Part shown: piece by piece, positions 1-5,036 of the stretch
Layout: each line of letters opens with the position of its first letter
Position numbering within the stretch: the first letter of the stretch is position 1
NCBI GenBank assembly: GCA_030018875.1
Contig: JASEHK010000007.1
Coordinates: 1 to 19,511, forward strand
Reading direction: 5' to 3'
DNA from: Endomicrobiia bacterium
GTDB lineage: Bacteria; Elusimicrobiota; Endomicrobiia; PHAN01
Length of the DNA stretch: 19,511 bases
The notes under the pieces: generated by a model
What the model was told of the DNA's origin: nothing
Databases searched by the model: none
Seen by the model: the letters and a program-made list of their open reading frames with translations, nothing else
Program-made: the position numbers and the translations under genes

Positions 1-416
1 TGAAAACATCGAGAAAAACAATCACCGTCAACACCCCGACTCGCAGAGCGTATCTAAATATCACTTCCGAAGTCGAAAAGGCGCTCAGAGAAAGCGGCGT
101 CAAAGAGGGATTGTGTCTCGTCAACGCGATGCACATCACAGCTTCCGTTTTTATCAACGACGACGAATCCGGACTTCATCAGGACTTCGAAAAGTGGCTT
201 GAAGAACTTGCCCCCTTCGACGCAAAAAAATACCGCCACAATCTCACCGGCGAAGACAACGCCGACGCGCATCTCAAGAGAACGATAATGGGAAGAGAGG
301 TGGTCGTCGCCGTTACGGAAGGAAAACTCGATTTCGGTCCGTGGGAGCAGATTTTTTACGCCGAGTTTGACGGCAGGCGCTCCAAGCGCATACTGATTAA
401 AATCATTGGCGAGTAA
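1..416 (+). CDS. YjbQ/UPF0047 family protein (start codon cut by window edge)
   Basis: The reading frame is open from base 3 (K-T-S-R-K...), and the first two bases of the window are TG. The start codon is therefore very probably the NTG whose first base lies just outside the window, giving about 138 residues, the usual length for this family. Family hallmarks are visible: HITASVFIND with a following E, HN-x-TGEDNADAHLK, a conserved IMGREVVV segment, GKLDFGPWEQIFYAEFDG and a final RILIKIIGE. Members (E. coli YjbQ, B. subtilis YugU) form small compact trimers; some have been reported to have thiamine-phosphate synthase activity in suppressor tests, but the physiological role is unsettled. It precedes the riboswitch-controlled operon and is separated from it by a promoter, so it is probably an unrelated housekeeping gene. 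The family call is firm; the function is not. Confidence 0.9.
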   Translation, partial: KTSRKTITVNTPTRRAYLNITSEVEKALRESGVKEGLCLVNAMHITASVFINDDESGLHQDFEKWLEELAPFDAKKYRHNLTGEDNADAHLKRTIMGREVVVAVTEGKLDFGPWEQIFYAEFDGRRSKRILIKIIGE

Positions 417-419
417 TTG

Positions 420-436
420 CCTCCCTTTTCGGGAGG
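420..436 (+). other. Short hairpin after the YjbQ gene
   Basis: CCTCCC (420-425) pairs perfectly with GGGAGG (431-436) around a TTTTC loop, four bases after the stop codon. It is followed by ATTAAAAAA and not by a run of T, so it is not a canonical intrinsic terminator on the + strand. It may stabilise the 3' end of the upstream transcript or be a weak or factor-assisted terminator. Confidence 0.4.
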
Positions 437-448
437 ATTAAAAAACCC

Positions 449-477
449 TTGACTTTTGCCCGATATTTCTGTATATG
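449..477 (+). promoter_or_regulatory. sigma70-type promoter for the riboswitch-controlled operon
   Basis: TTGACT (449-454) matches five of six bases of the -35 consensus and is followed after exactly 17 bp by TATATG (472-477), a fair -10 box. Transcription would start near 483-486, just upstream of the first c-di-GMP aptamer whose core begins at 496. Placement between the YjbQ stop codon and the aptamer, with optimal spacing, makes this the best promoter candidate of the window and the likely main promoter of the operon. Confidence 0.75.
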
Positions 478-484
478 TATGACG

Positions 485-618
485 CAGTCGAAAAAGGCAA
501 ACCCCGCGAAAGCGGGGGACGCAAAGCCACGGAGCTAAAGATAGGGGGCTATCAAACCGACGAGCGAAAGCGAGTCGGGTTCCGATGTAGTGTCGGAATG
601 CTGGCCGGGCTGCCGAAG
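485..618 (+). promoter_or_regulatory. c-di-GMP-I (GEMM-I) riboswitch, first of two
   Basis: The aptamer core is clear: GGCAAACC (496-503), a GAAA-capped P1b hairpin (CCCCGC/GCGGGG), GGGACGCAAAGCC ending at 528, then GCTAAAG (534-540) resembling the CUAAG half of the tetraloop receptor, and finally AATG plus GGCCGGGCTGCCGAAG (597-618). The base before GCAAACC is G, the position at which variants that prefer cyclic AMP-GMP carry A, so c-di-GMP is the expected ligand. The peripheral region (529-602) is long and holds three small hairpins: GATAG/CTATC (540-553), CCGAC/GTCGG with tandem G-A pairs and a GAAA loop (557-578), and TTCCGA/TCGGAA (580-598). P1 pairing is weak by eye. The expression platform is the spacer and terminator ending at 766. 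Family assignment is strong; the outer helices need covariance modelling. Confidence 0.9.
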
Positions 619-733
619 TGATGAGTTGAGTTCCAGCAGTTGCTCGAAGCAGTTGCCAAGTCGGAGCCGTTGCTTGAAAGCAGGCTTCATCAGGGCTTTG
701 GCAGTGATTCAAAAAGTCCCCCTATCTTTAGCT
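533..733 (+). promoter_or_regulatory. Putative antiterminator pairing (533-548 with 718-733)
   Basis: AGCTAAAGATAGGGGG (533-548), inside riboswitch 1, is perfectly complementary over 16 bases to CCCCCTATCTTTAGCT (718-733). The upstream arm contains the tetraloop-receptor-like CTAAAG of the aptamer. The downstream arm covers the first four bases of the terminator stem (730-733). The helix therefore excludes both the folded aptamer periphery and the intact terminator, the expected geometry of a switching helix. Between the arms are smaller stems, for example TGCT/AGCA (641-651) and TGCCAAG with TTTGGCA (654-660 with 697-703). The complementarity is seen directly; the switching role is inferred. 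Confidence 0.7.
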
Positions 734-766
734 ACCGAGTCGAAAGGTTCGGTAGCTTTTTGTTTT
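730..766 (+). terminator. Intrinsic terminator under riboswitch 1
   Basis: AGCTACCGA (730-738) pairs with TCGGTAGCT (749-757). The stem can be extended by two G-U pairs and a C-G pair closing a GAAA tetraloop (742-745). It is followed by TTTTTGTTTTG, a good U-tract. It lies between the two aptamers, so it can abort transcription before the operon's first gene. Its 5' base (730-733) is shared with the 16-base antiterminator arm. Confidence 0.9.
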
Positions 767-792
767 GTGTTTTGTCGCTTGACAACGTTCCA

Positions 793-954
793 AATTGTCC
801 GATAAACGGCAAACCCCGCGAAAGCGGGGGACGCAAAGCCGTTCCGCTCCGCCGCGAAGGTTTCGGCGGACCGGGACTCACCAATGATACATTGGTGAAC
901 GGGCCTGACTCCCGATGTGTGTCGGGAAAGGCGGCTGGGTTACCGAAGGCAATT
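793..954 (+). promoter_or_regulatory. c-di-GMP-I (GEMM-I) riboswitch, second of two, translational
   Basis: The core GGCAAACC ... GAAA ... GGGACGCAAAGCC (808-840) is identical to that of the first aptamer, and the 3' half GGCTGGGTTACCGAAGG (933-949) fits the family better than in the first copy. P1 can be drawn as AATTGTC (793-799) with GGCAATT (948-954), seven pairs including one G-U, ending at the base before the ATG at 955. The peripheral domain (841-932) is enlarged and carries three hairpins: TCCGCCG/CGGCGGA (848-870), a 9-bp TCACCAATG/CATTGGTGA (878-898), and TCCCGA/TCGGGA (910-927), the last matching a hairpin in riboswitch 1. I see no CUAAG-type tetraloop receptor. Ligand binding should stabilise P1 and hide the ribosome site. 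G precedes GCAAACC, so c-di-GMP is the expected ligand. Confidence 0.9.
946..949 (+). promoter_or_regulatory. Ribosome binding site inside riboswitch P1
   Basis: AAGG lies five bases upstream of the ATG at 955 and is the only Shine-Dalgarno-like sequence there. Its two G bases and all five spacer bases are the 3' strand of the riboswitch P1 helix, so P1 formation would block initiation. The site also decides the start of the downstream gene: earlier in-frame ATGs lie within the aptamers. Confidence 0.65.
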
Positions 955-1428
955 ATGCGTACTAATGAAGTCAGACACTATCTTCTTTCCTCGCGCATTT
1001 CAGGCGCGCGCGCGTATATATATGATACGCTCGTCGCGGTTCGTGTGTTGGCCTTGTGCGCGGGGTTCGTTTTTTTCCGGGCGCTCTCAATTGCGGCGGC
1101 GAAGGAATCCGTCCGCTTAGTCGCTCCCGCCGTATCGAGTCGCATCGCCGGCATATCTCTTGCCAACTATCCCAACCCTTTCGATTCCCGCGTAACGACC
1201 ACCCGCATAGTAATAAACAAGCCCCTCGCCTCCTCGACGGTTTCCGTCACAATATACGACCTCTTCGGAGTTCCGGTCAGAACTTATGGCCGCGTGGAAC
1301 TCTCCAGCGTCGTGTGGGACGGCCGCGACGATGAGGGCAGATACGTCGCCAAGGGCGGTTACATTTGCGTGGTCTCGACGGTGGAAGGCCGGATAGCGGC
1401 ATCCACAAAAATAGGCGTGCTCCACTGA
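955..1428 (+). CDS. Small secreted protein with FlgD-Ig/CHU_C-like C-terminal domain
   Basis: This 157-residue protein starts at ATG 955, directly behind riboswitch 2; the frame is open further upstream but only through aptamer sequence. Residues about 25-48 (LVAVRVLALCAGFVFF...AAAKES) look like a signal peptide or membrane anchor after a longer-than-usual N-terminal region. The rest is one Ig-like beta-sandwich of the FlgD-Ig type: NYPNPFDS, strands TTTRIVINKP and VSVTIYDLFGVPVRTY, then WDGRDDEGRYVAKGGYICVV near the C-terminus. The same WDGKDEGGR...AGIYIY motif ends the large FN3 protein at 12926-16639. Such domains sit at the end of many exported proteins in Bacteroidetes and candidate phyla, where some act in secretion or surface attachment. 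As first gene of the operon it may be a periplasmic or surface adaptor. The specific role is unknown. Confidence 0.8.
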   Translation: MRTNEVRHYLLSSRISGARAYIYDTLVAVRVLALCAGFVFFRALSIAAAKESVRLVAPAVSSRIAGISLANYPNPFDSRVTTTRIVINKPLASSTVSVTIYDLFGVPVRTYGRVELSSVVWDGRDDEGRYVAKGGYICVVSTVEGRIAASTKIGVLH

Positions 1429-1432
1429 AAAT

Positions 1433-3064
1433 ATGATTAAAAAAGGCGCAAAAACACTATTGACTCCGGCGATAAAAGGCGCGGCGATGCGCTTGCTCGC
1501 GGGGCTCGGTTTTGTTTTTGGCCTTTCGGCGTTTGCGTCGCCGGTCGCCTGCTATGCCGCCGCCACCGGCGGTCAGCCGGGCCAGTTTGTGGCGTGGGGC
1601 GCCGGAGCGAGATCTCTGGGGATGGGCAAGGCATTTTTCGCGGTTGCCGACGACGCTTCGGCTACCTACTGGAACCCCGCCGCTATGACGCAGCTCGACC
1701 GCAAAGAAATAATGGCCCTTCACGCCGCGCTTTTCGCCGACACCAACTTCAACTTTTTGTCTTACGTGCACCCGACGGCGAAGTCGGGAGTTTTCGGCGG
1801 GAACATAACGAGACTTTATTCCGGCGGCTTCGAAAAGATAGCGATTACTTTCGACGCGAACCAGGAAGATATAGTCAAAATCGAGAACCTCGGGACATTC
1901 GAGGATTCGCGCATGGCTTTCACGCTGGCTTACGGAAAAAAAATACAGGAAAATCTCTCCATAGGTTTGGCGGGCAAATACATAAATCACTCTCTGGACA
2001 CATCGGTTTCGGGAGCTTTTACGACCGATCTGACGATGTTTCTCGAGGGCCTGAATCACACGCTGCCCGGCATTAAACTCGGATTCGGCGTCAACAACAT
2101 CATATCGAGTTCTTTTGGAGATACCGACGACGTGATGCCGATGATATTCCGATTGGGCGCGTCGCATAAGTTCCTCAAAGAAAAGTTGCTCCTGGCCTTC
2201 GACATTGACAAGTCGCTTACCGCCAATCTCGGATGGCACTTGGGCACGGAATATTATCTCATGAATTATCTTGCGATGCGATTAGGCTTTGAAGGTGAAA
2301 GCGGAATCCGCGAGACCACCGCCGGATTCGGTTTCAAATACAGAGACTACGGGCTCGATTATGCGTTTGCGTTTCACGAACTCGGCCTTTCTCACAGATT
2401 TTCCGGCTCATGGAAGATAGGAGATTCCGTCAGTGTCGGCCGCTCGGCCGCCGTCGCGCGTCTGATGAAAGAGGCCGTGGAATCTTACAGAAAAGGCGAC
2501 CTGCTTCTGGCGCACAACCGGCTTGAGCGTTTGCTCGACATAGACCCCGCCAACAAGGACGCCCAAAATATGTCCCGCCGCCTGCAGATAATAATCGGCC
2601 ACATAGACACCGTGGTCGGCGATACCGAAGACGCCGTGGCCGCCAGAAAGGGAATCGTGGCCTATCTTGAAGGCGATGATTCGGGCGCCGTGAATTCTTT
2701 CAGGTACGCTTATTACAAGAAACCGGAGAATATGAAACTTTTGGCTATGCTCAACAAAATAGAGCGCGAGCTCGGCTTGCCGCTCACCGAAACCTTCAAA
2801 GAGAGCATCGCCGGATTCACCATAGTTGACCAGAAAGTGTTCGACGCCAGACAGGCCATCATAGACGGAAAATACGACAAGTCGCTGATAAAAGCGCAGG
2901 AAATACTCAACCTTGAGCCCAATCACGTCACGGCTCTTGAAATTATGGGTTCGGCGTTCTTCATGATGGACCAGCCCGAAAAAGCCAAAGAGGTCTGGAT
3001 GAAAGTGCTTGAAGTTGACCCGACAAACAGAGTCGTGCCTCAGTTCCTTAATCAACTTAAATGA
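1433..3064 (+). CDS. PorV/UPF0164-like outer-membrane beta-barrel fused to TPR repeats
   Basis: The protein has 543 residues. A signal peptide precedes the family signature GQFVAWGAGARSLGMGKAF, then ADDASATYWNPAAM, typical of PorV/PorQ (UPF0164, FadL-like) barrels. Alternating amphipathic beta strands run to about residue 330. From about 345 to the end there are helical TPR-type repeats (for example SYRKGDLLLAHNRLERLLDI, and KAKEVWMKVLEVDPTN near the C-terminus), which presumably face the periplasm and bind partners. PorV proteins act as outer-membrane shuttles or anchors in type IX secretion, but no other T9SS gene is visible here, so PorV refers to fold only. The start at 1433 lies four bases after the previous stop and lacks a clear Shine-Dalgarno, suggesting coupled translation; ATG 1487, with AAGG upstream, would give a shorter leader and is a real alternative. 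Confidence 0.85.
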   Translation: MIKKGAKTLLTPAIKGAAMRLLAGLGFVFGLSAFASPVACYAAATGGQPGQFVAWGAGARSLGMGKAFFAVADDASATYWNPAAMTQLDRKEIMALHAALFADTNFNFLSYVHPTAKSGVFGGNITRLYSGGFEKIAITFDANQEDIVKIENLGTFEDSRMAFTLAYGKKIQENLSIGLAGKYINHSLDTSVSGAFTTDLTMFLEGLNHTLPGIKLGFGVNNIISSSFGDTDDVMPMIFRLGASHKFLKEKLLLAFDIDKSLTANLGWHLGTEYYLMNYLAMRLGFEGESGIRETTAGFGFKYRDYGLDYAFAFHELGLSHRFSGSWKIGDSVSVGRSAAVARLMKEAVESYRKGDLLLAHNRLERLLDIDPANKDAQNMSRRLQIIIGHIDTVVGDTEDAVAARKGIVAYLEGDDSGAVNSFRYAYYKKPENMKLLAMLNKIERELGLPLTETFKESIAGFTIVDQKVFDARQAIIDGKYDKSLIKAQEILNLEPNHVTALEIMGSAFFMMDQPEKAKEVWMKVLEVDPTNRVVPQFLNQLK

Positions 3065-3090
3065 ACATATATAATAGATAATAGGGAGAA

Positions 3091-3185
3091 GGGAGATGGG
3101 AAAAGGTAGACGGGAAAAATTACACCTCGCTTTGGAAAAGATGCCTGATTTTTTTTCTTCTACCATCTCCCATTTCACGTCTACC
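3091..3185. repeat. Imperfect long inverted repeat, purine-rich arms
   Basis: The 25-base arm 3091-3115 (GGGAGATGGGAAAAGGTAGA...) matches the reverse complement of 3161-3185 at 18 of 25 positions, with one more position able to form a G-U pair. Mismatches fall mostly at G/T or T/C alternations. Each arm is itself built of two related units of the form GG(G/T)AGA(T/C)G. The 45-base centre holds an eight-T run (3149-3156). It fills most of the only sizeable gap inside the operon. It could be an RNA hairpin modulating expression of downstream genes or a copy of a dispersed intergenic repeat. Confidence 0.6.
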
Positions 3186-3198
3186 GTCTTTTATAAAC

Positions 3199-3202
3199 GG
3201 AG
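3199..3202 (+). promoter_or_regulatory. Ribosome binding site fixing the start at 3210
   Basis: GGAG sits seven bases upstream of ATG 3210, which opens directly into a signal-peptide-like sequence (MKKTHSF...). The frame is open from an earlier ATG at 3096, but that stretch runs through the inverted repeat and has no ribosome site, so 3210 is preferred. Confidence 0.8.
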
Positions 3203-3209
3203 AAAACTT

Positions 3210-5027
3210 ATGAAAAAAACCCACTCTTTTGCGGCCGCGATTCGCCTGGCCTTGACGGCGGCCGCACTTGCCGTTGCCGGCTTCGGCGCCGGTATTTGCG
3301 CCGCGTCCTCATCCTCCAACGAAGTTATGCTGATGGAACATAAACTCCGCTATGAGAGAGAAAAAACCGAATATCTTCAGAAGGACATTCTCGACAGGGT
3401 GCTCGGGCCGGACAAGGCCATCGTCGTCGTGGATGTGGAGTTCGGGCTCGATACTGTCACGACCCGTTCATTCGCCAAGGAAAGAAAGGCCGAACAGAAA
3501 AAAGATATCGGTCAGATAGAATATCTGCTGCCGGGCGTTCCAAACCCCAAGGCCGTTTCTGCGGGCGAGCCCACCGGAGAGACCAAGGAAGAGTCCGGTC
3601 AGCAGGAGAAGACGACCGTCGAGGTCAAGGTCGCGCTGAAAAGGCAGATAATCACGGTTCTCCACGACGATAAAGTGCCGGCCGCAAGACTTGAGACCGT
3701 CAAAGAAGCCATTACATCCGCTTTGAGGATAGATACCCGTCGCGGCGATCGCATAGATTTCAAGGAGACCAAGTTTACCCGCGGATTTGTCGAACAGTTG
3801 CTTAAACCGCTTGTTCTGATTCCGCTGATACTCGCGCTCCTTATCATTTATTTTATGTTCGTGCCGTTCGCGGGTTTTCTTCGTTCCTATGTGAAGACCC
3901 TTCGCGAAAAAGGCGGAACGGAAGTGACGGTTGATTCCAAGTTCGGAACTCCCGAAGGAGAAGGCGGACCGGGCGGCGGCGATGGAACCGGAGCCTTGGG
4001 GGCCGCGGGCGCCGCCGCGTTAGAAGTGATTCAAGGGGAAAAGAAGTTCGAACCGTTCATTTACATTACCGACGACAATCTTAAAAGAATGATATATTTG
4101 ATAAGAAAAGAAACACCGCGGACAATAGCTCTCGTGATTAGTTACTTAAAGACGGAACATGTAAAAGAGGTTCTTTTGAGTTTGGAGCCCAGGACGCAAT
4201 CGGAGGTTGCCATTGAAATGGCCACAATCAGGCAGATGTCAAAAGATCAAGTAATGAAAATAGACACTGATATAAAAGAAAAAATAGATTTTCTTATCGG
4301 AGGGGTGGGCCCCCTGTTAAAAGTTTTGGATCAGGTTGACAAAGTTACAAGCGACAACATACTTGATTATCTACAAAACGAAAAACCGGATTTATATGAC
4401 AAGGTGAGAAAGTTCATACTTAAGTTTGAAGATATAAAAAACTTTCCGGATCAAATGATGCAAGTAATACTAAACTACCCGGATTTGAAAAATTCGGCGC
4501 TTCTGGCAAAGGCTCTTAAAGGATCTCCGCAGGATGTGGTAAATAAGTTTTTTGCCAATATGTCGTCGAATGCCGTTCAACTTGTTCAGGAAGAAATGCA
4601 GTACACACAGGCCGTAACGGAAATGCAGGTTGAAGAGGAAAGAAAAAAAATATTAGGAGTTGTCAGAAAACTCGAAGACGAGGGCAAGATATTCGTGCGC
4701 GAAAAACCCAATACCTCCGCCCTTGAAGGCGAAGAGGTTGTCGCGGACCAGACGGCGCCGGATGGTCAGTCCGCGGAGTATTATCAAGCCGGGCTCGCGG
4801 CTTACGAAGCGGGCAATTACGAGGACGCCGTAAGCTATCTTGAATACGCGCTGTCCCTGGACAATAATCTGACCGACGCGCACAACTATATCGCGGCCTC
4901 TTATTATGCTCTGGGCAGATACGATGAGGCGCTGGAAAAATACGAGATTGTTCTGGGCATGGATCCCTCGGACGGCGAGCTTGCTTCATTTGTGGAGCAA
5001 CTCAGGCTTCAGACTTCCCGGAGGTAA
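3210..5027 (+). CDS. FliF-FliG fusion with C-terminal TPRs, flagellar-rotor-like inner-membrane protein
   Basis: The protein has 605 residues. Residues 8-33 form an export signal or first membrane helix. Residues about 40-195 resemble the last periplasmic part of the MS-ring protein FliF: YEREKTEYLQKDILDRVLGP, VVVDVEFGLDT, later RQIITVLHDDKV and RIDTRRGDRIDFKETKF. A strong membrane helix follows (LLKPLVLIPLILALLIIYF, about 197-222), then a Gly-rich linker. Residues about 277-487 match FliG middle and C-terminal domains: GGVGPLLKVL, FEDIKNFPDQMMQVIL, LAKALKG, FANMSSNAVQLVQEEM, VRKLEDEGKIFV. Two TPRs close the protein (about 527-605). The N-terminal FliF ring-building domains are largely missing. 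Of the E. coli FliG torque residues, K264 is kept (K437), D288/D289 are Glu (461, 462), R281 is Asn454 and R297 is Thr470. The FliG part (about 4020-4670) is much more AT-rich than its flanks. It probably forms an inner-membrane ring or switch in a non-flagellar machine. Confidence 0.88.
   Translation: MKKTHSFAAAIRLALTAAALAVAGFGAGICAASSSSNEVMLMEHKLRYEREKTEYLQKDILDRVLGPDKAIVVVDVEFGLDTVTTRSFAKERKAEQKKDIGQIEYLLPGVPNPKAVSAGEPTGETKEESGQQEKTTVEVKVALKRQIITVLHDDKVPAARLETVKEAITSALRIDTRRGDRIDFKETKFTRGFVEQLLKPLVLIPLILALLIIYFMFVPFAGFLRSYVKTLREKGGTEVTVDSKFGTPEGEGGPGGGDGTGALGAAGAAALEVIQGEKKFEPFIYITDDNLKRMIYLIRKETPRTIALVISYLKTEHVKEVLLSLEPRTQSEVAIEMATIRQMSKDQVMKIDTDIKEKIDFLIGGVGPLLKVLDQVDKVTSDNILDYLQNEKPDLYDKVRKFILKFEDIKNFPDQMMQVILNYPDLKNSALLAKALKGSPQDVVNKFFANMSSNAVQLVQEEMQYTQAVTEMQVEEERKKILGVVRKLEDEGKIFVREKPNTSALEGEEVVADQTAPDGQSAEYYQAGLAAYEAGNYEDAVSYLEYALSLDNNLTDAHNYIAASYYALGRYDEALEKYEIVLGMDPSDGELASFVEQLRLQTSRR
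5020..5024 (+). promoter_or_regulatory. GGAGG ribosome site overlapping the end of the FliF-FliG gene
   Basis: GGAGG ends next to the TAA stop (5025-5027) and lies 12 bases before ATG 5037, a longer spacing than usual. No nearer site or alternative start is evident. The overlap suggests that ribosomes finishing the rotor protein re-initiate on the coiled-coil gene. Confidence 0.6.
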
Positions 5028-5036
5028 CTTAATACT

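Larger units (their letters stand above)
496..840 (+). repeat. Identical 33-base aptamer cores (496-528 and 808-840)
   Basis: The 33 bases from GGCAAACC to GCAAAGCC are identical in the two aptamers, including the non-conserved CCCCGC/GCGGGG arm of P1b. Flanks and peripheral domains differ strongly. This points to a tandem duplication of one aptamer with divergence outside the core, or to conversion of the core. Confidence 0.9.

Noticed and set aside
420..436. Intrinsic terminator of the YjbQ gene
   Set aside because: The hairpin is followed by an A-rich tract and not by a T run, so I list it only as a hairpin.
496..840. 33-base direct repeat as a possible CRISPR or mobile-element remnant
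   Set aside because: Only two copies 312 bases apart, and both are the conserved core of c-di-GMP-I aptamers.
640..954. Open frame upstream of 955 that would add 105 residues to the FlgD-Ig protein
   Set aside because: It runs through the terminator and the second riboswitch; ATG 955 follows P1 directly and opens into an export-signal-like protein.
3096..3209. Upstream in-frame ATG for the FliF-FliG protein
   Set aside because: The extension is encoded by the inverted repeat, has no ribosome site and would precede a normal signal peptide; GGAG before 3210 fits better.
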